In this document: positions 10,518 through 21,019 of the stretch, one piece after another
Position numbering within the stretch: position 1 is the first letter of the stretch
Layout of the letters: every line of letters begins with the position of its first letter
Assembly (NCBI GenBank): GCA_025617745.1
Contig: CM046858.1
Span: 33,426,598-33,490,597, forward strand
Source of the DNA: Heliocidaris erythrogramma
Lineage: Eukaryota; Echinodermata; Echinoidea; Camarodonta; Echinometridae
Reading direction: 5' to 3'
Length of the DNA: 64,000 bases
Notes under the pieces: generated by a model
Seen by the model: the letters and a program-made list of their open reading frames with translations, nothing else
Told to the model about the DNA's origin: nothing
Databases searched by the model: none
Program-made: the position numbers and the translations under genes

Positions 10518-13480
10518 TAGTCCGATTAGCAGGTGGGATATTAACGTTTATTAACTTCTAAATGTTGGGGGTGTCCCTGTTCAATCATTAATTTACTATT
10601 GCTTATTCTTATTCAGAGTTTTTAATATGTGACTTGTCTATATCTAATAATAAGCATTCTTCTAGGTTTTACGTATATTTCAGGTCCTTATATGTTCTTA
10701 GTTTGCTACAATATATGTCACATCACTGTTTTCGTCGATAATTCTATGCCGATGGGAGGTATGGGATGAAAAAGAAAATCTCGTCATACAACCCCCCTCC
10801 CCTTTTTTTTTTTCTCAGCAAGGGGCCGGGCGACCCCCCCCCCCCCCCATGTCGACTCCTTTAAATTATTATTCTTGTCAATGAATGGAAGCTTACTTTT
10901 TCGTAAATAGATCAGTTGCAGTTGCGATACCATGGAGGGGATGGGGTGGGGGAAGGGGCGGGGGGTGAGTGCCTTTCAATCAGAGCATTTTTCTGACCCC
11001 CCTCGATAAATGCATTATATCAAACTTTTAAAAAAAAGCTCCGAGAGGAATACTGGAAAATTTCGAGGGTACAGTTGTAGAGATCCGAATTTTGAACATT
11101 GATAAATTGTTTTCTATTCATTTCCTGCTCAAATGGGGCGTAACATTAATTAAATATTCGAAGAATTTGGGAACACTTCTTTGAAGTGTTGAAGTGTTGA
11201 ACCTTTGCAAAAGCGATTTTACACACTTAATCCTATAAATGGGGCAGACTATTAACAAGAGGATGATGAAACCTAGGTAGCGAGCAAAGCAACGGGAATT
11301 GTTATCAATCATGAGCAATTCAAAATCACTATATCCTATACTGGGGAGCGAAATATTAACGAGATCCTGGAGCAAAGCGACCCTTCAAGTGTCCCCGGGG
11401 CACGTGCGCTCCTATCCCCCGTTGCTGATAACTATTACATATTTTTCGCTAGGTCCTTTGAAAAGCCAAATTTCGGCGGTGTGGGGGGGGGGGGGTAGTG
11501 CAGACCCTGGAATTAACGTTGCCTGCGAAGATAACATTGTTTTTGTTGTAGGTCATTCTGAAAACCAATGCACCAGGGTTGGCACGATTGAAATCAACTT
11601 TCATTCTCCCTGATTTTGTAAAAGAAAATCACCAATTTTAATTTTAAAAAAGAAATACATAAGATTTTTTTTTCTTTCATCTTGTTTTTGCTGTAAAACT
11701 CATCCATGCAAATTTTGTACAGGAACAACATTAAGGCTCGGCTATAAATCGATTTAAATCAAATGAATCCGACTTTTTTATTAAACCTTGCAATACACAC
11801 AATTTGCATTATTGTAGTTACATGTACGTAGAAATATAGGGAAGGAAATCCGTTCATAACCATGATCACGTAACGTAATGTGTTGCCCTAATGGCAGAGG
11901 CTTTGCTAGAGCGGGTGTGGGGATGTCACACCCCACTAAAAATTGCTGTCAGCAAATGCGCCACCTCTGTCGGTAAAAAAGAGGGGTAAAAAGGACGAGG
12001 GAAGAGAAAGAAGAAAAAGAAGAGGAGAAAAGAGAAAGGAGAAGGAAAAAATAGAGGAAATGAACAGAAAACAAAATCAGAAAGAAAAGAAGGACAGGAA
12101 AAGGGAACGAAAGAAAAAAAAATGGTCATTATTGGCTTCGCTCGCTCGCAAAACACTGGAGAATTAATACTAGGACAAAAGGCGTGTCTCTTCGGCAGTG
12201 GGCTGCAGCAGCACCCCTCCCCCCCCCCCCCCCCCCCCCCCCCCCTCCCCATGATTTTCAAAGTTCTGATATTAGGGCAACCACAACTTCATATTCAGGT
12301 AGCGAGGTGCCAGAATATCCACATATCTTGGCAGCGAGGGTTCCCGATAATTATGTAACTTTTGTATGTAAATTCAGTACATTTTCATTAAGGGAAGTTA
12401 AATAAATACATATTGAAAATTGATATTCAGGCAAAAAGCGTCAGCCCCTCCTTTTTTTGGGAAGATGTGCCCGTATGATCGAGATCTCTACATCTGAGAT
12501 TTTCTTTTGTTATTATTTGTGGGGGCTGGGGGAGGAGATTAGGATGCAGGATTTTTGTCGGCAAATGTGAGTTTCAGACCCTAACAATATGTCGGAAAAT
12601 TTGGGTGTAAGATCCCCTAGCCCCTCCCCCCTGTTTACAATTTTCTTGCGACGCCCCTGCCTAATTTTTTTGTGGGAGAGTGCGAAGCATGGTTGTTGTC
12701 TTGTTTAGGTTCCAAACTTTAAAGGCTTTTTCTATATTAGTGCTCTCGACCAAATGAAATTCCCCCAGTCCCCACCCTTTTTCCATAGTAACACGATACT
12801 GCCAGGCAGCGAAGCGAAACGAGTGGTAATTTTAATTGCATTTTTAAAACTAAAAAAAAAAAACCTTCTTGAGCATTGCACTTACAAAAAAAAAATCGCA
12901 AGCGAGCACTGCATAGATCAGTACAGTTTCGAGTTTTGAACGTTGATAAATGGTCTTCTAGTATCCACTTTTTTCCTCAATGGGGTGCAATTAACGGACA
13001 TTGGGATGTAGTTGAGGAATTTAGGTAATAAAATTTCAATTTCTTTAAATGGTAAAACTTTGAAAAACTTATACACATATTCCATACTTTATTGGTGGCG
13101 CAATATAAAAAAAAGACTGATAAATTATAATAGAAAAAAACAATGAGAATAATATTTTTCTTCTATTTCGAACCTTTTTAAACTGCTGTTTATATATAAT
13201 ATATTGGAGTACGAAAAGAAAAGACCATACAGCAATAGGAGGGAGCAAAGCAACCGACCTTTAGAAAAATTCTGAATTTTTAACCTAAGAAAAATCTTTT
13301 CTGTTTTTTGCGCCCTGCTTTAACTACTGCCTGGGGCAAATGCCCCCATATAATTTTGGGGTGCTGGAGCACTCCCTGCATCCTCAGCCTTCTAGGGGAT
13401 GCTGTGCACCCCCACAAACAAATCGGGGGTTGCTGCAGCACCCCCAGCACCCCGGCTCCCAGGGGGATCTTCTTTTCCCA
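10518..13480. repeat. Degenerate repeat region, no gene
   Basis: At 10740-10850 there is a fragment like the R4 front end (gggaggtatgggatga). At 11085-11290 and 12925-13080 lie two diverged copies of another repeat, recognisable by ttttgaac-ttgataaa and aatggggYG. A purine-only-like tract (about 11974-12122) and a C27 run (12219-12245) follow. Open frames in this part are products of low complexity, and no protein family is seen. Confidence 0.5.
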
Positions 13481-13484
13481 TCTT

Positions 13485-14020
13485 TTTTTCCGACGGACCT
13501 TTTCTCCAGCTAGCGAAAACAGCATGCATGCTGACCATTAGCGGTCTGCGTATTTCAAACACCCCGGAAAAATACGGTCACGTCTTCATAGTAATCTAAC
13601 AATGATAACCTAATTTAATTCCTTTTTTTTGGTCACAATGGAGGAGTAGTCACTTCTAATCATGAACCAATTAATTTGACCGCTGCTTGGCCAAGGCAGG
13701 TTAAGAAAATTAACTTTTTAATATAAAATAATATTTGTAGAACAATGAAAACTTTGCGACTATTGTCATTAAAATTAAGCTACCAATGCATAAATTCTTA
13801 ACAGATTGTTTGATCGTATCGCAGCCATATCCCACCTTGTAATAGGTATAGGGCTATGGAAGCATTGATAGAGATATGGTTATTCACTTATGCATATCTA
13901 CTAATACTTCAAACTTATATAATAGATAGCCGAAGTCTTCCCGCTTCCATCTCTTTAATTATGTATCCTTTGAACATTATAATGCACGATGTCTGATTGG
14001 GTATAGTATACACGGGCATA
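13485..14020. repeat. Composite repeat block 3
   Basis: A shorter copy of the shared modules: the end of R4 (13485-13575, gctagcgaaaac), R5 (13565-13870) and tail R6 (13870-14020, with tgtctgattgggtatagta). The order matches 5918-6420. Confidence 0.7.
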
Positions 14021-14037
14021 GACACGCAAAGTTATCC

Positions 14038-14080
14038 ATTGTTAGTGGGGATGATCTATTCACCATCCCCCACTAACAAT
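14038..14080. repeat. Hairpin inverted repeat
   Basis: attgttagtggggatg pairs with catcccccactaacaat across an 11-base loop; the arms match except for one extra C. No T-run or other terminator feature follows, so its role is unknown. Confidence 0.7.
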
Positions 14081-14146
14081 AGAAAGTGTAATTGAAGAGA
14101 GTTAATCAGTTGTCTCACGATGTGCAAACGTAAACGTAGGAAGTCT

Positions 14147-14185
14147 GACGTTTCGGCTGCTATATACTGCTAGCCTTAGTCATAG
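14147..14185 (-). ncRNA. Degenerate hammerhead-ribozyme-like core
   Basis: Read on the minus strand this has a GGCT...AGCC stem immediately followed by GAAAC and GTC, the layout of the short hammerhead ribozymes carried by Penelope-like retroelements. The other half of the core, which should be CUGANGA, reads AUGACUA, so two conserved positions differ and activity is unlikely. No Penelope reverse transcriptase is seen nearby. The call rests on layout and is tentative. Confidence 0.3.
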
Positions 14186-14268
14186 ACAATGAGCCGAGAT
14201 CACGCTGAGCGGCTCTTAAATAGCGGCGGGAGCCGCCCGGAGCGGCAGGATGTACGCTCGGACCACTC

Positions 14269-14394
14269 GCGCTGTGATTGGTCGCTGCCGTTGACCAATC
14301 ACCGGGCGCGGCATTGTTCCCTGCCGTGTCGGCGCTGTGATTGGTCGCTGCCATTGACCAATCACCGGGCGCGGCGTTGTTCCCTGCCGTGTCA
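14269..14394. repeat. Tandem 63-bp duplication with paired CCAAT boxes
   Basis: Two adjacent 63-bp units (14269-14331, 14332-14394) differ at only a few positions. Each holds ATTGGTC and GACCAAT facing each other, so there are four CCAAT boxes in 126 bp, within a locally GC-rich patch (14200-14400). This resembles promoter or LTR-like regulatory DNA, but no transcription unit is recognised next to it. Confidence 0.6.
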
Positions 14395-14429
14395 CCAGAC
14401 TTTGGTGATCTTGCAAACAGAAGGTTCAC

Positions 14430-15950
14430 ACAAATTAGGTTTAATAAACCATTATTAATACAACCTATTCTAAATCAAGGCTTACAAAAGTATATATAAA
14501 CAAAATACAAAGATATGAGACATAACCGAAGTTACAGGGTATTCAATGATTGACATAGATCCTTAGCTATTTCTTGAGTTCGTGTATTCTTGCTTGCTTG
14601 AAGTTTTCCTGACGATGACTTGTCTGTCTGACCTCAGCCCCTGTTGCTGGATGAACTTGGACCAATGGTTCCGTCCTGTCCCTAGCACCAGTAACAGCTA
14701 CGTAAACCTAAACACCCTGTCAAATTAGATATAAACATAACCTATTTCCAGTGACTTGCTCAATTTATATTTAATGTCTTAATTCCTAGCGATACATCAT
14801 TATCTCAATTAAGAATCTTTTGACAGGTTAACCATTTGTACATACATACGTACATTATAACAATACTGTAAATATTACTGCTGATTAATATTGCCCTATA
14901 ATCAACTTGATAAAGTTTCACAATTACAAATTAGTTATGGTTTTAGAGGATAGACTTATATCGCAATGTGTTATGTGATGTGACTGCCCACAAATAAAAT
15001 AAATAAGTAAAGTAACAACATTCTACTACATTTATAATCATCTCATCACATACCTTACACATGTACGATAACATAATATAACTTATAACTACAAGTAAGA
15101 TTAAACAAAATGTGTACTCACAACTTCTCGTTGGTGTTTACAGATTTACAACGATTCCATTTTGTGGAATCCCAAGAACCGGACTATCAGGTTGTCCTTT
15201 ACAACACCAATGTTGCATTCACCTATGGCTGAATATAATACTCTGGCGAATAACTTGTAATACTCAATACAGTATGTCGAACAAGTATTTTCTCTGTCGA
15301 AATTGCAACAGCTTCTGAATTAGGGTTGAATTTGCAGCCTTATTTATAATGATTTTCTACATAGACCTAATGGTCAAGATTTTTGATGATCAATATTCTT
15401 AGAAATTGTTTCCATGTTTATGCCCTACCCCGTGCCATTGGCTTGTGCCTGGTGACTCATTTTATGACTAGTCCCTGATACTTTCACTGGCTACCAGCCG
15501 GAAGGACCAGGTATTAAACAAAACTGTGTTTCTTCGTGGAAATGTCTTGACCGTCAGATGTTTACATTTCCCCCCACTCATGCCTTCCCTTACCCTTATT
15601 TGGGCATAGGGTTTCCTTGTCAGGGTAATCCAAAGAATATTGACTCATTCTCACTGCATGTGACGTTTTACCCACATCAAGCTCTTGGTTGTTTACTTGG
15701 AAGGCATTTACCGCAAGTTCTCCACTTCCTACCAATGAAAGTTATCATTGTAATGGAAAGTTCAGTCTCTCAATTTGGAGAACCTGTTGCAATGGAATGT
15801 GAAGTATTCCTATTATTCTGAATATTCATTATCACAGATTACATAGCATTGTAGCTTACAAAATTAGGTTGTGTGTGTGTGTATCTTTTAATTTACTAAC
15901 TATTCTGGAGATTGATTGTGCACACTTAACTGAAGTTACCAATCTTTTAT
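14430..15950. other. Non-coding stretch, no gene seen
   Basis: A/T-rich sequence with short open frames only and a GT run near 15870. It could be the body of an unrecognised repeat that begins with the CCAAT region, but no second copy occurs in the window. Confidence 0.5.
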
Positions 15951-16029
15951 TAAAGGGGCGGCGGAGCGAACAAAATATTGAACATAATTTGAAGAGAGAG
16001 ATAGGTACAATAAATTAAATATATATAGG

Positions 16030-16795
16030 TAATAGATACGGCACTTTTAAAAAGACAAAAGGGGCACTTCATTAAAAGAAGAAAAAGGGGCACTGATCAG
16101 AAGTAAAAAGGGCACTTGTCGGATTTCAAAGGGGGCACTAGTCGTATCTGAGCTTAAAAGGGGCACTTATCAGAAAACAAATGGGCACTTATTAGAAAGA
16201 AGAAGGGGCAGTCATACGAAGAAAAAGGGTCACTTATCAGAGGTGAAAAGGGCACTTATAAGAAGGGAAAATGTACTATTAGAACGAAAAATGGGCACTA
16301 ATCAGACGAAAACAGGGCACTAATCAGACGAAAACAGGGACACTTGTCGTATTTCAAAGGGGACACCTATCTGAGCTGAAAAGGGGCACTTAACAGAAGG
16401 TGAAAAGGGCAGGAAGGAGGGGCAACCATACAAAGAAAAGGGGTCACTTATAAAATGTGAAAAAGGGCACTTATAATGAAAGGAAAATTGTACTATTAGA
16501 ACGGAAAACAAAGGCACGGATTCCAAAAGGGGCAGTAATGTCTGCAGTTAAAGGGGGCACTTATCAGAATGTGAAAAGTGCATTTATCAGAAAGAAGAAG
16601 GGGCGCAGTTATACGAAGAAAAAGGAGCACTTATCAGAAGTGAAATATTGCACTATAAGAACGGGAAATGGGCACTAATTAGACACAAAAAAAAACCCCG
16701 GCAATTATTAGATTTCATAAGGGGTAGAAATGTCTGAGGTTAAAGGAGCACTTATCAGAAGGTAAAATGGCACTTATTAGAAAGAAAAAAAGGGG
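16030..16795. repeat. Irregular minisatellite, GGGGCACTTATCAGAA type
   Basis: About 25-30 degenerate units of 20-35 bp, each built around aaaaggggcacttatcaga, with variants such as cactgatcag, cactagtcg and cagtcatacg. Some multi-unit segments recur, for example the run containing gtactattagaac (near 16270 and 16490), which points to higher-order duplication. Open frames through it reflect the lack of stops in the repeat. Confidence 0.8.
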
Positions 16796-16904
16796 GCATT
16801 CTATGGTGGCAACCCCCTGTCCCCCTGGACTTGCGCCCATGCTCTCTTCCATAGCACGCGAATCATGATGAAGATAAATTTGCATCTAAGAAATCCGCCT
16901 CCAC

Positions 16905-17230
16905 TTTTAGGAGAAATCCAATCATAAAGTCGTACGAACTGCAAACAGACACAGGAGCTACCACAACATTTTACGCTGCAAGTGAGGAACTCGAGAGAAT
17001 TAAATCTAAACTAATATCGTTTCTATCAAGGCTCTTACCACCCTCTACATCAAAGTAAGGATTGCTTTTAGAATTAACTGACTATTCGTGTACTTGTACT
17101 ACCTGGACTAATAATTCATTATTTATATACAAAATATGTTTCCTTCAAGAATGTTGCTGATGTCATTGTAGTGTTGTGTTATCGATCCCCCTGTGATAGG
17201 ATATCGGTACTGATGGTTATATTGAAAAGT
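16905..17230 (+). repeat. Possible LRR-exon relic followed by dispersed repeat G
   Basis: Near 16943-17002 the sequence can be read as ATTTFYAASEELER, which resembles the end of NLR leucine-rich-repeat exons, but no clean exon boundaries remain. It runs into repeat G (gatt to ctctacatcaaa-taaggattgc and onward to ggatatcggtact). Further G copies are at 17740-17910 and 30235-30410, each preceded by a similar gag-aa-ttaaatctaaac segment. Homology of G is clear; the LRR reading is weak. Confidence 0.4.
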
Positions 17231-17250
17231 TGGTGTTTGTGTGACTTCAG

Positions 17251-17375
17251 GGGCCTGTAACTAAAAGAGATAAATAAATCTTACGATCAATTGTAACTCT
17301 TCAATACATGGTTTGCCATAGACTTACGATTGATATCAATCGTAAGATTAATTTATCTCTTTATGTTACAGGCCC
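17251..17375. mobile_element. 125-bp MITE with long inverted repeats
   Basis: GGGCCTGTAACTAAAAGAG on the left matches the inverse of the right end (GGGCCTGTAACATAAAGAG) for about 40 bp with three or four differences. The centre contains a further palindrome, cgattgatatcaatcg. The target duplication is unclear. It sits between two copies of repeat G. Confidence 0.8.
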
Positions 17376-17945
17376 TATAGTTTTATATTCTATTTTTTGG
17401 CTTTCGGGGGTGGGGGTGGGAGACAGACTAAAAATTTTCTCTCAAATACTATTCTTTGATCATCATGTACATGGAAATATTTTCTAAATTATTTTTTGAA
17501 AATGTACTTTCTTTTATTATTGCAATCTATGTTTTAAGCCAAATATGAATGTATAATGCATAAAGTTTTGTTTGAATGATATCATAATTATGTACAATTG
17601 TAGTATGTATTTGATTTGAGAGAAAATAATAAAAACATCTTTAAAAATATATATATAAAACCAAGGAACTCGTGAGAAGTTAAATCTAAACTTATTGGTT
17701 TGATCAATGCTATCCATTTTTGTGATGTTTCTTTATTCACTCTAGATCAAATAAGGATTGCTGTTAGAATCAACTGACTACTTGTGTACTATACTATCTA
17801 GACTAATAATTCATTAGTTGCAAAATATTTTTTCCTTCTTCGAGAATGTTGCTGACGCCATTGCAGTGTTGTGTTATTGACCCCTCCCCCTTCTGTATTG
17901 GGATATCCGTACTGAAGAGTATATTGACCAACTGGTCAATATAAC
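17376..17945. repeat. Repeat G, second copy, with AT-rich spacer
   Basis: 17376-17660 is AT-rich without recognisable content. From about 17665 the sequence matches the first G copy: gaactcgtgagaa-ttaaatctaaac, then atcaaataaggattgctgtt, to ggatatccgtactgaag near 17915. Confidence 0.6.
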
Positions 17946-17949
17946 CATC

Positions 17950-18073
17950 GAAACATGACAAGGAATAGAAATACCAATTGCGATCCTCGCAATCGATATC
18001 AGTGAGCGTATGGGCCAGTCACACCTATGTATCTGTATGAGAGCTATTATGATTGATGACATTGTCTGCAAAG
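17950..18073 (+). pseudogene. Decayed NLR leucine-rich-repeat exon
   Basis: Pieces align in order with the LRR exon at 6626-6793: gatatcagtgagcg with gaatctcagtgaacg, and gatgacattgtctgcaaagg with gatggcatcgtctgcaaagg. It ends at the same splice donor position and is followed by the same R5 intron module. The middle is shortened and scrambled, so it no longer encodes a repeat. This supports an ancestral tandem series of LRR exon plus intron units on the plus strand. Confidence 0.55.
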
Positions 18074-19256
18074 GTACTGATGGGGTAATATCACTATTAC
18101 TATTACTCTATCAATGCTAACCTTATCAAATTATCTGTTGTTTTTACATTGGAGAAGTAGTCACTTCTTATTATTAATATAAAGCAGTTATTATGTCTGC
18201 CGCCCGGTTTATTATTCCTCTAGGACGATTCAGATAAAGTAAGCTAAAATTCTGTGTAAAATAATTAGTATAGCGAGCCAGCATAGATTCTCAATAGATT
18301 GTTTGATCTCATATCCTTATCATGGTTGCTCACTGTGCATTGCTAATTAATGATACTTCAAACTTATAGAAATAGATAGCCTAGTATTGCCGCTTCTATC
18401 TCTTTAATTCTGTATCCTTTGTACATCACACTGTTCATTGTCTATTTGTCTACTGAATATTGTCACATATTATACAGAAGATACGAAACAAGGTTTTTTA
18501 TATGAATGATTAGTGACTACCCCTTTAATATCAAAATTATCGCCTCGTGAAAACACGATAGCGTTTACCTAAATTTGCCGCGAAGATTTATCTCCAAACT
18601 CGTCAAAAAGGAGTTAGACTAAACGCTCTTTTGGCTTTCAACGGACGATTGATGCTAGGAAAGCTTCACCAAATGTCAGTTATGTCTTTTTCACGTTTAA
18701 GCGAATATGACATGTAATATTATTTTTCTCAACTATTCAGCAGTCATCCTGTGCTGTAGTCAAGATAAAGTGGTGACAGTTTTTTTTTTACATTCCAATA
18801 CTGTCCACTTTAAACTAATCCCATGGAAATTAGTGCGATTTGCATCGTTTGTAGGGGCAGTTAAAAGCAGACAATACGTATAATAAATTTCAGTAATATC
18901 TTCCTGACAGTTTTTGCCCATAATATCTCGGTGGAGTTGAGGGTGAGCAATATTCATGTTCCCCCATCATTGTGTAAACCTTTTCCTCCAGAAAATATAA
19001 TTTCAGCAGTGGTAACGACTCTCTTCATCAGATTGACTGGGGGGGGGGGGGGGGGATGGGATGGGATGAAGAAGACAATATGGGCATAATCCCCCCCCCC
19101 CCCTTGTTTTTTTCTTTTGGGGTGGGGCGGATCTCCCAGATATCCTGTTCTCCGTTTTCCCCATGCCCATTTCTTGGTCAGTTCATTTTCTTTTCCATGA
19201 AAAGACCTTCTTTTGTTCGAAATAGACGACTTGTAGTGACAGTGCAATGGAGTGGA

Positions 19257-19303
<47 letters not shown>

Positions 19304-19650
19304 TATTGTCTCAGGGCCTCTCATTCAGAGCACATTTCCATGCGCAGGGGAAAATAGATTTCTTTCTTTTACGCCAATGGTCTTGGATTCGTATTGTGCT
19401 AGCTGGAGAGAGAAGAAGAAAACAATTATTGCCTGTCTTTGTCTTTGTTTTTCTAAATCTGTCTATGGATGGTCGGAAGACGAGACCGAATACAGGGGAT
19501 TTTCCCTTCCTATCTTTACTTTTACTTTCCTTTAATTTCCAGCTAGCCAAAACAATATCCACGCTGATCATTAGCAAGAAAAAGACATGATATTTAAGAA
19601 TAGAGAATTTTGGGAGTGTCCTGGTCTTCGGTCATCGTTTTCCAAACATA
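18074..19650. repeat. Composite repeat block 4
   Basis: Following the decayed LRR exon: R5 (18074-18330), R6 (18335-18510), part of R1 (18520-18790), diverged R3 (18805-19050), the front of R4 with poly-G and poly-C runs (19029-19103), a G45 run, then R4 (19395-19650, ctagccaaaacaatatcc). The order agrees with the other blocks but it is more diverged. Confidence 0.65.
19258..19302. repeat. G45 homopolymer
   Basis: A run of 45 G on the plus strand, one of the two longest of many G or C runs in the window. Its length in the assembly should be treated as approximate. It may form G-quadruplex structures. Confidence 0.9.
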
Positions 19651-19954
19651 CAGGGGAAATGCGAGTTTTGACATTCTGGGAAATTAACCCTCTTGGTCAA
19701 ATTTGATGGAGCGTATTCTTGAATGCTCGTTTAAATATAGTTACGACCTTCCAGTTTTGTTTAATATCATAGATTAAAATGTTTTTATTGTAATACATAG
19801 CGCCCTCGAGAATTCCTCTGTTTCATGCATCACTTCAAAAGTTTTCTTTCAGCTATCTCGTTTATTTTCCTACATCTGTACATTGCATTCTATGGTACAC
19901 AATTATTTGTTGTCAATGACCCTTTTGAATTCATTTCCATTCATCAGGCCAAGC

Positions 19955-20226
19955 CGTTCACCCATTATTCAATATTTCTTTACAGCCCATTCACTGGTCC
20001 AACAGTCTATTGGTACAAACCATGGGTCTATACACGAGCGTCATTGCATTAGGTTTGAGGCAATCGCTATAGCTAGTTTTGTAGATATGACCCATTTGTT
20101 CCTGCAGCCCATCGATGGGCCGCGGAACCGGAGGGGGGGGGGGGAGGACTGGGAGCTGCAGCCCCCACTTTTAATATCAAAATTATCGCCCGATGAGAGC
20201 ACGCTACCTGTATCACTTAAACTTAA
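19955..20226. repeat. Composite repeat block 5 (R1 only)
   Basis: R1 runs from cattcactggtcc through gatgagagcacgctacct and stops exactly at acttaaacTTAA, where a TTAA element begins. The uninterrupted R1 at 4025-4040 continues acttaaacTTAAcgcac, so it shows the empty site. Confidence 0.8.
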
Positions 20227-20813
20227 AGGAGAATTAAGTCCTGATTACAAATTTACTTATATTGGAAGGTGTAATATATTCCTACTTATTGGCCTAAATC
20301 ATTTTCTAATAAGATATCAGAAAAGGGTATAAATAAAGATATATTCCAACACCCGGTATCGTCTCCTACTCATTTACATGGGGGCTGCCATTTTCTTGCT
20401 GATTTGGAGTTGTACATGAACCATTGAGAAATGTTCCAGTCAGGAAGATATTTTGAATCCAAATCCTAAATTGATTTTCTTCATTACCTAAAATCCCATA
20501 TGTGACGGAAAATATAAAGTGGGTGTTTACATGTATTATAACAATTAAATCTTTATAATGATACTTTTAAATTGTCTGGTTTTGCTTAACAAAAATCTAT
20601 TTTCTTGGGTTTGCCAAACAGAGCAGAACATAATATATGCAGCATGCATTCTGACTTTTCAAGTCCATTATCCGAAAGCAGGTGAATGCATAGTTTGCCG
20701 CTAGAGATGCTCAGGGAAGAAGCATCCATAAAATTTGAATTAATTTGCTCCGTCCCATACGTCCAGTATCGAGGAAAATAGATTTCTATTAAGCGAATAT
20801 CGATTTCAACAGT
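20227..20813. mobile_element. TTAA element (family X), truncated copy
   Basis: It begins AGGAGAATTAAG directly after TTAA and matches, inverted, the two outer parts of the element at 39452-41241 with high similarity. The right end is lost: at 20813 it meets the GGTCTC-rich module. No coding capacity. It lacks the 942-bp insertion found in the other copy and reads straight through that site (gcttaacaaaaatc, 20585-20598). Confidence 0.8.
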
Positions 20814-20935
20814 CTCGAAGAGTGGTCTCGGTCTCGGAAGAAAAAAGTCTCGGTATCTCGAGATCTCGGTCTCGGTCTCGGTCATTAAGGTCTCGACAAC
20901 AACACTGGTCTCATAAATTCTCCTGTTATCCTGCA
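20813..20935. repeat. GGTCTC-rich short tandem module
   Basis: Irregular GGTCTCG repeats ending in caacaacactggtctc. The same module occurs at 5306-5402, with the same downstream neighbour (gtaaattctcctgttatcctg or a close variant), so it belongs to the composite repeat. Confidence 0.7.
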
Positions 20936-21019
20936 ATTTCTGGATAATGAAATTTAGATGTTACAAGTATTTGAGTTTCTCCAATGCATATCATATGTGT
21001 CGTCAATAACCGTTTGTAA

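Noticed and set aside
11943-12405. Lys/Arg-rich and Pro-rich open frames
   Set aside because: They result from a purine-rich tract and a C27 run and show no splice or start context.
14160-14458. Overlapping frames in the GC-rich duplicated island
   Set aside because: They are open on both strands because of the GC-rich 63-bp repeat; no family resemblance.
19056-19590. Overlapping open frames of 112-159 codons
   Set aside because: Both run through the G45 homopolymer, encode poly-Gly and lie in repeat block 4. They are not genes.
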